Source: Thermoguttaceae bacterium (lineage in GTDB: Bacteria > Planctomycetota > Planctomycetia > Pirellulales > Thermoguttaceae). From it: 16,475 nt of DNA. Shown piece after piece: positions 1 through 6,732 of the stretch (the first letter of the stretch is position 1; each line of letters begins with the position of its first letter). Made by a program: the position numbers and the translations under genes. The notes under the pieces are model-generated. The model was not told where the DNA came from. It searched no databases and saw only the letters and a program-made list of their open reading frames with translations. The stretch covers positions 1-16,475 of the forward strand of contig JAFTCU010000102.1 in assembly GCA_017454585.1 (NCBI GenBank). Direction: 5' to 3'.

Positions 1-625
1 CCTGCTGGCCGAACTGATTGCAAGGGAAGTCCAGAATCTCAAAGCCCATGTCCTTGTGCTGGTCGTACATCCATTCAAGGCCTTCGTACTGCGGCGTGAA
101 GCCGCAGCGGGTGGCAGTGTTCACAATAAGCAGAACCTTGCCTTTGTAGTCCGCGAGCGACACGTCCTCGCCCTGACGTCCCTTGACGGTGAATTGATAG
201 ACGGTATTCGCTTCCATGCGTGTCTCCTTTGTTCCGGCGATGCCATGCGTGGGCATCTGATCCTCGGTCTGCCGGGCGGCGTAGTCGATGGTGACGCCGA
301 TGCCGAAGTGGACGTAATAGTCGGGATTCCCGGCGACCGGAATCCAGAAGGTTGTCATGCGCGGCGTGTTCTCTGTCTTTTCCGTATAGCGCCATGTCGT
401 GACGCCCGCCTTGCGCATCTGCGCCTGACGACACAAACCGGCCTTCAGGCCAGGACACCCTTGCGCACATACCTGGCCCGGCACGCGTCCAAACGCCGCA
501 CCCGCCGGATTGACCGCGATAACGCGATACGTCTTGTGGCAAAGCTGCACGGGCTCGGGTAGCCCATCGTACATGAGGTGGAACGCCTCGCCCAGACTCT
601 TCTCAATCTGTTCTTGTTCTGTCAT
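1..625 (-). CDS. PAS-like domain protein continuous with glutathione peroxidase (C-terminus cut by window edge)
   Basis: One frame stays open from the ATG at 625 to the window edge (208 codons, no stop). Residues about 15-115 look like a small PAS fold and carry C29 and a C53-x3-C57-x7-C65 cluster. Residues 137 onward are a glutathione peroxidase, an enzyme that reduces hydrogen or lipid peroxides with thiols. It has the catalytic motif [16 protein letters not shown], where the Cys is residue 174 of the fused frame, and the second conserved motif FPCNQFG. The peroxidatic residue is Cys, not selenocysteine. The ATG at 625 follows AAGGAG at 631-636. A second good ribosome binding site (AAAGGAG, 224-230) precedes an in-frame ATG at 217, so the peroxidase may also, or only, be made separately. 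It is the second gene of the operon after the ferritin-like gene. The peroxidase identity is secure; the PAS assignment is by fold-like pattern only. Confidence 0.85.
   Translation of the reverse strand, partial: MTEQEQIEKSLGEAFHLMYDGLPEPVQLCHKTYRVIAVNPAGAAFGRVPGQVCAQGCPGLKAGLCRQAQMRKAGVTTWRYTEKTENTPRMTTFWIPVAGNPDYYVHFGIGVTIDYAARQTEDQMPTHGIAGTKETRMEANTVYQFTVKGRQGEDVSLADYKGKVLLIVNTATRCGFTPQYEGLEWMYDQHKDMGFEILDFPCNQFGQQ
224..230 (-). promoter_or_regulatory. Internal ribosome binding site before the glutathione peroxidase start
   Basis: The minus strand reads AAAGGAG, six bases (ACACGC) before an ATG at 217-215 that is the usual beginning of a glutathione peroxidase ([13 protein letters not shown]). 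It lies inside an open frame with no preceding stop. Translation could therefore start here as well as at 625, giving a stand-alone peroxidase next to a PAS-peroxidase fusion. Confidence 0.6.
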
Positions 626-688
626 TGCGACTCCTTAGGTGAAACGGACGGGTTGGATTTTGTCGCTGATGGCTTCCTTCTTCGGTTT

Positions 689-1144
689 CTAAATGAGGGT
701 GGCGAAGTAGTTCTGGAGGCCGATCTTGTCACAAAGTTCGAGCTGGCCACGAAGCCAGTAGAGGTCTTCCTCTTCGTCGGCCAGATAGGCCTTGAGGATG
801 TCGTATGTGAGCGGGTCGTCCGCAAGGGAGAGCGCGCAGTCACGGAGCATCGGGACGCCCTTCTCCTGGATCGCGAGGTCAGCCTTGATGTATTCGATGG
901 GGTCCACGACGATCTCGCGGCACTTGCATCCTTCGAACACGGGTTTGCCGCCGAGATCGAGGATGCGCTCCTGCATCTTCTCGACCCAGCCCATCTCCTC
1001 GGCGTAGTGAGCGAGGAATTTGTCACCAAGTTTGGTGAAGCCTTCCGCTTTGAGCGCCTGGCCCTAGAGGTGGTGCACGATGGCGCCTTCGGTGAGGCCG
1101 GTGACGAATAATTGGAGCGCGTCGATTGATTTTTTGGTATCCAT
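689..1144 (-). pseudogene. Bacterioferritin/ferritin-like diiron protein interrupted by an in-frame TAG
   Basis: From the ATG at 1144 (AAGGAA upstream) the frame reads MDTKKSIDALQLFVTGLTEG, then TAG at codon 27 (1066-1064), and continues as clear ferritin-like sequence to a second TAG at 691-689 (151 sense positions if the first TAG were sense; E. coli Bfr has 158). The typical bacterioferritin C-terminal pattern is present (WLRGQLELCDKIGLQNY). Members store iron or detoxify iron and peroxide in the cytoplasm. Relative to E. coli Bfr, the sites equivalent to H54 and H130 appear as Trp and Asp, while E19 and the haem-ligand-like Met (in EEMGW) remain; this alignment was made by eye. Codon quality after the TAG is undegraded, so the break is recent, an assembly error, or read through. 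No good restart is visible; the next in-frame ATG is at 994. Confidence 0.72.
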
Positions 1145-1173
1145 ATCAGGTTCCTTTAACGTAAAAGTACTGG

Positions 1174-1301
1174 GCAACCTCTAAAAACTTCGTTTTCATA
1201 CAAAGGTCACATAATCAGAAAATTATATTATAACATAAGAAAAATGTTTTGTCAAGGAGCTTTACGAGGGGAGGGATAATTTTCTGGTTTTTAGAGGTTG
1301 C
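1174..1301. repeat. 15-bp perfect inverted repeat enclosing the promoter (possible MITE or IS remnant)
   Basis: GCAACCTCTAAAAAC at 1174-1188 is the exact reverse complement of GTTTTTAGAGGTTGC at 1287-1301, giving an element of 128 bp end to end. The match stops abruptly at both ends, as terminal inverted repeats do. No transposase and no convincing target duplication are visible. It could be a MITE that brought in the promoter or a coincidental structural element. Confidence 0.55.
1227..1255 (-). promoter_or_regulatory. Perfect-consensus sigma70 promoter of the ferritin-PAS-peroxidase operon
   Basis: On the minus strand, TTGACA (1255-1250) and TATAAT (1232-1227) are separated by exactly 17 bases. 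Transcription should begin near 1220, giving a leader of about 75 nt before the ATG at 1144. A full consensus implies strong, largely activator-independent initiation unless a repressor acts. The promoter lies within the inverted repeat at 1174-1301. Confidence 0.85.
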
Positions 1302-1422
1302 ATTGGCAAATCGGCTCGTCACACGACGGACTCGAAGAGAATACAGAGTATCTCAGGAAGAGCATTGTCTTGTATTACCGCCCCGGCGACGGCGGCGTCT
1401 GTCGGGGATCCGGCAAATGAGG

Positions 1423-1445
1423 AGGGCCGACATAAAGCCGGCCCT
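1423..1445 (-). terminator. Hairpin just downstream of the DUF11 gene (probable terminator)
   Basis: AGGGCCG (1423-1429) pairs perfectly with CGGCCCT (1439-1445) around a 9-nt loop, 9 bp beyond the stop codon of the minus-strand DUF11 gene. On the minus strand the hairpin is followed by CCTCATTTG, a poor U-tract, so efficiency is uncertain. The flanking stretch 1302-1422 carries no recognisable gene. Confidence 0.5.
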
Positions 1446-1453
1446 TTGAATTT

Positions 1454-3583
1454 TCATTCAGCGAAGACTCGCGTGCTTTCTTCTTTGATGATCGGCGTCT
1501 GGAACTCTCGGCTGGAGAGTTTAACTACAACACGCTGATCACCGCTTGTGATGCCTTTAAGAGTGAAGCGGTAAACTTTCGTGGCTTTTGGGGCGAGGCT
1601 CGAAATCGGCTGGAAAACGATTTGTGATCCACCCTGTAAACTGACAGATCGGGCCGTTTCCTCACTCGAAACTATCTGGAGCCCCGAAGGAATATCGATC
1701 GTGACCTGAACGTCCTCGGCGGGTTTGGAGCCTTGATTGACGACTTCCACGGTGTATTTCGTTTCCTCACCAACCTGGACCGGATCGTTTGAGTCAACCA
1801 CCTGGAACATCAGGGCGGCAATTCCTTCCACGGTAAGATTTTTCGTACCGTTGACCGTCTGGCATGAATCTGCCACCGCGCTGTAACTCATCGCGAAGCT
1901 GCCGATTTCTTTCGGTACAAGAACCAGCTCGGCCTCAGCAGTAGCAGCAGGGTCAAGTTCTTCCAACTTCCACACGACGGTTTGATTATCTTGCATGTAA
2001 GTGCCCAGATGATTGGCGCTGAGGAACTGCCAACCGTTCGGGATCCTCGCTTGCATCTCCAGGTTTTTGGCCGCGGCAGTTCCTGTATTGGTCGCAATCA
2101 GGCGGAAAGTTCCCTCTTTGTCAAGGAAACGTTTCGAGGGTCCCTGAATTTCCATCTGAATGGCTGGCGCGGTGACTTCCATCTCCAGCGAGCTGGCTGT
2201 TCCCAGATTTGGGCCGCTCTTCGCAAGAATCCGATTCTGGAATTTTCCCGGACGGACGGCCGTCAGCGGGAGTTTGACCGTTTTGGACTCCCCTGCTCTC
2301 AAATCACCAACTTCATAACGCAACTCCGTTCCTCCATCAAACTGGAGTTCCGGCGGAACCGTTTCGCTCAAAATGACATCACGGGCTGTGCCTGTACCCG
2401 GATTGGAAACCACAATACTCAGTTCCGTTTTATTACCAAGCAGTACCACCGCGTCACCAAATGTTTCAACTTTCAGCATGGGGCGAGTGGCAATGGATTT
2501 TGCGGAGCTTTCTGACCGGGATGTGACGCTGGCGACGCTTCCGATTTCTCCCTCACGAGTCGGTGTGAGTTCCAGTTTTACGGTGGCCATCGTGCCAGAA
2601 GGCATATTCCCGACAGTCCAGGTGATTTCTCCATTCTCGGAGACCTGAGCGGGCGGATTCGTACTTTCAAGCCGCGCCCCCTGAGGGATCACGTCGTGAA
2701 TCTGTACACCGATCGCCGTGATCTTACTTTCATTCCGAACCGAAATCGTCCAGGTGGCGGGCTGACCGACCTGAATTTCTTCCGGAGCGACTTTCTGAAT
2801 GCTCAGCCTCGAAAGCTGAACGCCTTCAATCGCCGCCTCACCCGGCTTGCCGGAACCTTCCGTGGCGCTGACAGAACCAAAATCTGCCGGAAAATCCGTA
2901 GATTCCGCTTTTTTCAATTCATTTACGGAGGTGGGATTTGAAGATTCCGCTAAAGGAGCGAAATCGTTTGTCGAGGCGGGATTCTCGAGGGGAGAAACCA
3001 TCGGAGCCGAGGCCGGAACCATTTCCTGATTCATTTCCTGTTCCGCCAGAGGAGCCAACGAAATATCACTCAGCCCCTCCTGCGGCCCCGAAGGCTCATT
3101 TTTGTTTTCTCCATCGAGTACCGAAAGATTTTCAACCGTCTGATCCTCCGAAATTTCCATCGAATTTGACGTTGGAAGCTCATCCGGAAACGATGTGTCC
3201 GCAAGATCGATTTCCGGTTCATCGAGAGTCATTTCCTGATCAGGAGCCGCAGCCGGAGCCAGGTCAAGTGACATTTCTCCCGAATTGCCCAGATCGACTG
3301 CAAGAGAATCATTCGTCAGTTCTCCCGAAGTCTGCCGGATTTCAGAACCAGAAACAGTCGTGGGGATGACATTCGCCTGGTGTACCGCCTTCCGGGAAGG
3401 GGTTTTCGCCGCCAATTCTGATGATTCCCCAGTGTTTGGCGACATATTAATGCCTAATCCTCGGATCAGTCCGACCGTGATGATTCCCTTTTGAGGTGGA
3501 TTAGCTAACGAAACGGAACCAAATCCGAGTGAAAGAATGACTCCCAAAAGAATGCCGACGATGATGGAAAAATGCGATTTCAT
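1454..3583 (-). CDS. Exported protein with tandem DUF11-type repeats
   Basis: A protein of 709 aa. Residues 1-27 form a signal peptide (MKSH, a long hydrophobic core, SVSLA before NPPQ). Residues about 50-250 are low-complexity, acidic and rich in Ser, Pro and Glu, and look like a disordered linker. Residues about 255-705 hold four beta-sandwich repeats of about 110 aa starting near 255, 367, 471 and 587. Each follows the DUF11 pattern: a statement of 'N.G...A..V...D.IP.GL', then an 'I.W.VG.L..G' segment such as ITWTVGNMPSG. Such repeats occur in secreted or surface proteins of Planctomycetes and resemble adhesin Ig-like modules. A role in the cell envelope or adhesion is inferred; no enzyme motif is seen. 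Only a weak Shine-Dalgarno (CCAGG) precedes the ATG at 3583. It is divergent from the exported M16 peptidase. Confidence 0.88.
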   Translation of the reverse strand: MKSHFSIIVGILLGVILSLGFGSVSLANPPQKGIITVGLIRGLGINMSPNTGESSELAAKTPSRKAVHQANVIPTTVSGSEIRQTSGELTNDSLAVDLGNSGEMSLDLAPAAAPDQEMTLDEPEIDLADTSFPDELPTSNSMEISEDQTVENLSVLDGENKNEPSGPQEGLSDISLAPLAEQEMNQEMVPASAPMVSPLENPASTNDFAPLAESSNPTSVNELKKAESTDFPADFGSVSATEGSGKPGEAAIEGVQLSRLSIQKVAPEEIQVGQPATWTISVRNESKITAIGVQIHDVIPQGARLESTNPPAQVSENGEITWTVGNMPSGTMATVKLELTPTREGEIGSVASVTSRSESSAKSIATRPMLKVETFGDAVVLLGNKTELSIVVSNPGTGTARDVILSETVPPELQFDGGTELRYEVGDLRAGESKTVKLPLTAVRPGKFQNRILAKSGPNLGTASSLEMEVTAPAIQMEIQGPSKRFLDKEGTFRLIATNTGTAAAKNLEMQARIPNGWQFLSANHLGTYMQDNQTVVWKLEELDPAATAEAELVLVPKEIGSFAMSYSAVADSCQTVNGTKNLTVEGIAALMFQVVDSNDPVQVGEETKYTVEVVNQGSKPAEDVQVTIDIPSGLQIVSSEETARSVSLQGGSQIVFQPISSLAPKATKVYRFTLKGITSGDQRVVVKLSSREFQTPIIKEESTRVFAE

Positions 3584-3608
3584 GACCCAGTACCTGGTTA
3601 AGTTTTCT

Positions 3609-3688
3609 TTAATATATGAAAGGGCGAATGTGTTGACGTATTCCTCTTGAGAATGGTCTCATTACGTCCTTTCATCCTTTTTACTCAT
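3609..3688 (-). other. Two tiny overlapping ORFs in the DUF11 leader (speculative)
   Basis: Upstream of the DUF11 gene, the minus strand has ATG at 3688 encoding MSKKDERT and ending in TAA. That TAA overlaps the ATG at 3662 (TAATG), which opens a basic 17-residue frame (MRPFSRGIRQHIRPFIY) ending at 3609. The second start has AAAGGA four bases upstream. This could be a translated leader or chance; no attenuator hairpin was identified. No convincing promoter for the DUF11 gene was found between 3600 and 3775. Confidence 0.15.
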
Positions 3689-3774
3689 TCCTTCTTATAC
3701 CTGAAAATCCAAATCAGGGAAAGAGCAATTTACAAGTTTTTCCGAAAAAGTCTGCCGGAACGTCTAAAAAATGA

Positions 3775-3802
3775 TTGACAAAAAAGGAAAATTTAGTATA
3801 AT
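3775..3802 (+). promoter_or_regulatory. Sigma70 promoter of the M16 peptidase gene
   Basis: TTGACA (3775-3780) and TATAAT (3797-3802) are separated by 16 bp. A ribosome binding site AAGGAAA lies at about 3828-3834, before the ATG at 3842. Both promoter hexamers are consensus; the spacer is one base short of optimum. Confidence 0.8.
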
Positions 3803-3841
3803 TAAACAAAATTCACCATTTTATTTGAAAGGAAATATACA

Positions 3842-6571
3842 ATGAATTTCATTTGCAGCCGCCGTACCGATTCGGCTCTGGCATTCTTTTTTTCATGGAT
3901 TTTTATTTCAACCCTTTGTTTCGCACAAGGAACCACGACCAAAATGAATGTTTCCCCTGAAAACGTTAATGCTCCTGAAACTTCCTCGCCTTCGTTTTCG
4001 GAAATCCGTTCACGTCTCACCTACCCGAATGACATTACGGTCGCCAAACTGGCCAACGGGTTGACGGTCATCGTGCAGGAAAACCACACTGCCCCGGTCG
4101 CCACGGTGCGTTGTGCAGTCAGGAACACAGGAAGTGTCAATGAAACCAAATATCTCGGCGCCGGCCTGAGCCATGTACTGGAGCACGTCGTCGCGGGAGG
4201 TTCCACGACAAAACGCTCTGAAAAGGAAATCAGGGATTTGATCGATACTTTCGGGGGAGTTACAAACGCGTACACCTCGCTTGACGTTACATCTTATTTC
4301 ATCGACTGCCCGGTCAGGAATGTAGAAACCTGCATCGAATTGATCGCAGACCAGATGCAGCACGCTGCGTTTATTCCTTCCGAGTTTGACCGCGAACTGG
4401 AAGTCGTTCAGCGCGAACTGGCTGACGGCGAGGAAAATCGGGCCCGTGTCATGTGGAAACTGGCGCAGGAAACGCTTTATCAGGAAAGCCCTGCCCACCT
4501 TCCGATCATTGGTTACCTGGACGTTTTGAGGCAGGTGAAACGTGAACAAATTATTGACTTCTACCGTGAACGTTACGTTCCGAACAACATGGTCTTTGTG
4601 GTTTGTGGTGACGTGCAGACGGACGCTGTTCTGAATCAGGTAGTCCGGGAATTCGCCGGAACGCCGCGTGGTTTTGACGCAAACGTCTTTGTGAAGCCGG
4701 AACCGGCCCAAAACACTACACGTGAGGCAATTCGCGAAATGGATGGTTCCACGACCGACATTCTGCTCGCCTTCCCGACCGTTAACCTGTACAGCCAGGA
4801 CCTTTTCACTCTTGACCTTCTTTCCTACATTTTAAGTGAAGGCGACAGTTCACGCATGGTCCGCGATATGCAGTACGATCAGAGCCTCGTCCTTTCAGTC
4901 GGAACTTCCAGCTACACTCCTACCTTCGCGCGAGGCTACTTTGGTATCCGTATGAGTGTTCTTCCTCAGAACGAACAAAAAGCCATCGAAACAGCACTGA
5001 ATCATATTTACCGTCTGAAGACGGACCTCGTTTCGCCGGCAGAACTCGCCAAAGCCAAGAAGCAGAAGGCTTCCGAGCTGATTTTTGAGCATCAGACCGT
5101 CCAGCAGCAGGCGGAATCCCTCGCGAGCAGTTACCTGGCGACCGGTTCCCCGATGTTCGACGAAGCGTATGTTGCGGGTCTTCAGAAAGTGACGGCCGAA
5201 CAGATCCGCGCCGCCGCAAACAAATATTTCCGTCCGGAAGTCCTGACTACGATCAAGATCGTCCCGCAGGGTACGCTCGCCTCTCAGGGAAAAACAGGAA
5301 AAGCCGAAAATGCCTCGAAACAGGACGTTCAGCAGTTTATCCTCCCGAACGGCTTAAAAGTTCTGGTCAAGCGGGACACGCATCTTCCCATGGTCGATAT
5401 GAAAATCTACACCTTGGGCGGCGACCTTTTCGACTCTGAAGAAACCGCAGGCCGGGCGAATTTTATCGCCTCGATGCTCGACAAAGGAACACCGACCCGG
5501 ACTGCGGAAGAAATTACCTCCTGGTTCGATTCTGTGGGAGGTTTCGTAGCGTTTTCCTCCGGGCGCAACACGTATTCCGGCGGTTTCTCCGTTATGAAAG
5601 AAGACTACCCGAGGGCTTTGGAAATCGTCGCGGACTGCTGGCAGAATGCCGCTTTCCCGAAAGAAAAATTTGATCAGGTGAAGACGCTCCTTCTGGGCAG
5701 CATCGCGCGGCGCAGTGAAAATCCACAGGCCGAGCTTTTCGAGACGTGGGCCGATGCGCTTCCCAATACGACACCGTTCCATCTCGTGAGCGGCGGAAAA
5801 CTGGAAACGGTTTCCCGCATGACCCCTGAATCACTCCGTGCGTTTTACCGTGAAAACGTTCTGGACCCGGAAAACTCGATCCTGACGCTCTATGGTGATT
5901 TGGACGTTGCAGAGGCCAAAGCGCTCATCGCGAAGTACTTTGGAACAATGCCAAAACTGGCGACTCACAAAACTGTCAATTTCGCTCGATCCAATGCTCT
6001 CCCAGAGAACGTGAAGATTCACAAAGTGACGGGCAAAGAAACCGGCATGGTGCTGATTTCGTTCGCGGCTCCGCCCCTGAAAATCAACGAGAAAGAGCTC
6101 ATGGCGGTACGTCTCCTGAACGCGGTCATGGCCGGTTATGGTTACCCAGGAGGTTGGCTCCACGAGGAACTGCGCGGCGAGGGACTGGTTTACGCCGTCC
6201 ACTGTGTGACCCGCAGCAGTATGGTACCGGGCTATATGATCTTCATCGCCCAAACTTCACCTGACAAAGTGGATGAAGTGGTTGGCCGTCTGTTCAAAAA
6301 CATAGAAAAAGCAAAGGCCGGTCAAATCACGCCCGAAGAGCTTAACATCGCGAAACAGAAGCTCTGCGCTCTGCACGCCCAAAGCGACACGACGATCAGT
6401 GAACAGGCAGTCCAGCAGGGGCTCAACGTTCTGTACGGTCTGGGAATCGATTTCGATCGCGGATACGATGACCGGGTAAATGCCACCACTCTTGAAGACG
6501 TTAAAGCCGCGGCGAGGAAATTCCTTGGCGGCAATTACGTTCAGGTGACAACGAGTAATCAGGAAAAATAA
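3842..6571 (+). CDS. Exported M16 family (insulinase/pitrilysin-like) zinc metallopeptidase, two-domain
   Basis: A protein of 909 aa with an N-terminal signal sequence (hydrophobic residues about 12-28, ending LCFAQG), so it acts in the periplasm or outside the cell. The first M16 half (about 60-480) has the inverted zinc motif HVLEH at 111-115, where H111 and H115 bind zinc and E114 is the catalytic base. E192, 77 residues later, has the spacing of the third zinc ligand in pitrilysin. The second half (about 495-905) lacks HxxEH (the equivalent segment is TAGRANFIASMLDKGT) and should be the inactive partner half that closes the peptide chamber. This is the usual pattern for fused M16 peptidases, which degrade short unfolded peptides. 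Strong promoter and ribosome binding site are present. It is divergent from the DUF11 gene, with no sign that it is part of a PQQ or bacteriocin cluster. Confidence 0.93.
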   Translation: MNFICSRRTDSALAFFFSWIFISTLCFAQGTTTKMNVSPENVNAPETSSPSFSEIRSRLTYPNDITVAKLANGLTVIVQENHTAPVATVRCAVRNTGSVNETKYLGAGLSHVLEHVVAGGSTTKRSEKEIRDLIDTFGGVTNAYTSLDVTSYFIDCPVRNVETCIELIADQMQHAAFIPSEFDRELEVVQRELADGEENRARVMWKLAQETLYQESPAHLPIIGYLDVLRQVKREQIIDFYRERYVPNNMVFVVCGDVQTDAVLNQVVREFAGTPRGFDANVFVKPEPAQNTTREAIREMDGSTTDILLAFPTVNLYSQDLFTLDLLSYILSEGDSSRMVRDMQYDQSLVLSVGTSSYTPTFARGYFGIRMSVLPQNEQKAIETALNHIYRLKTDLVSPAELAKAKKQKASELIFEHQTVQQQAESLASSYLATGSPMFDEAYVAGLQKVTAEQIRAAANKYFRPEVLTTIKIVPQGTLASQGKTGKAENASKQDVQQFILPNGLKVLVKRDTHLPMVDMKIYTLGGDLFDSEETAGRANFIASMLDKGTPTRTAEEITSWFDSVGGFVAFSSGRNTYSGGFSVMKEDYPRALEIVADCWQNAAFPKEKFDQVKTLLLGSIARRSENPQAELFETWADALPNTTPFHLVSGGKLETVSRMTPESLRAFYRENVLDPENSILTLYGDLDVAEAKALIAKYFGTMPKLATHKTVNFARSNALPENVKIHKVTGKETGMVLISFAAPPLKINEKELMAVRLLNAVMAGYGYPGGWLHEELRGEGLVYAVHCVTRSSMVPGYMIFIAQTSPDKVDEVVGRLFKNIEKAKAGQITPEELNIAKQKLCALHAQSDTTISEQAVQQGLNVLYGLGIDFDRGYDDRVNATTLEDVKAAARKFLGGNYVQVTTSNQEK

Positions 6572-6593
6572 AAATGAAGAACTGAAAATCAGA

Positions 6594-6681
6594 GTGAAGA
6601 GTGAGGAATGAAGAATTTGCTTCGTTTCGTATGAAGCAGGAAAACCTTTTCCTTCTTTAAATTTAATTCCTTACTCTTCAC
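6594..6681 (+). repeat. Large imperfect inverted repeat and purine/pyrimidine-skewed spacer between M16 gene and lysS
   Basis: GTGAAGAGTGAGGAAT (6594-6609) pairs with ATTCCTTACTCTTCAC (6666-6681), 15 of 16 matching. Nested inside are GCTTC/GAAGC (6619-6623, 6633-6637) and AGGAAAA/TTTTCCT (6638-6653). From about 6682 to 6725 the plus strand is a pyrimidine-rich tract with repeated CTCCTAACTCC-like units. It may terminate the M16 transcript, act as a lysS leader, or be a dispersed repeat. No T-box features were recognised. Confidence 0.5.
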
Positions 6682-6732
6682 TCCTCCAATTTTCACTCCT
6701 AACTCCTCACTTCTAACTCCTAACTAAATAAA

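Noticed and set aside
622..1029. Minus-strand 135-aa frame overlapping the ferritin-like gene
   Set aside because: Ser/Arg/Thr-rich out-of-frame reading of GC-rich codons; the ferritin pattern is in the other frame on both sides of the TAG, so no frameshift is needed.
56..1111. Plus-strand open frames of 168 and 177 aa at the left edge
   Set aside because: They are antisense to the PAS-peroxidase and ferritin-like genes, which have recognisable motifs and ribosome binding sites on the minus strand.
689..1144. Genetic code reassignment of TAG to an amino acid
   Set aside because: TAG ends the arrestin-like gene at 10969-10971 at an ATG-coupled operon junction, and no other gene in the window has an internal TAG.
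6572..6732. T-box riboswitch upstream of lysS
   Set aside because: No T-box sequence, specifier-loop arrangement or terminator/antiterminator pair was recognised.
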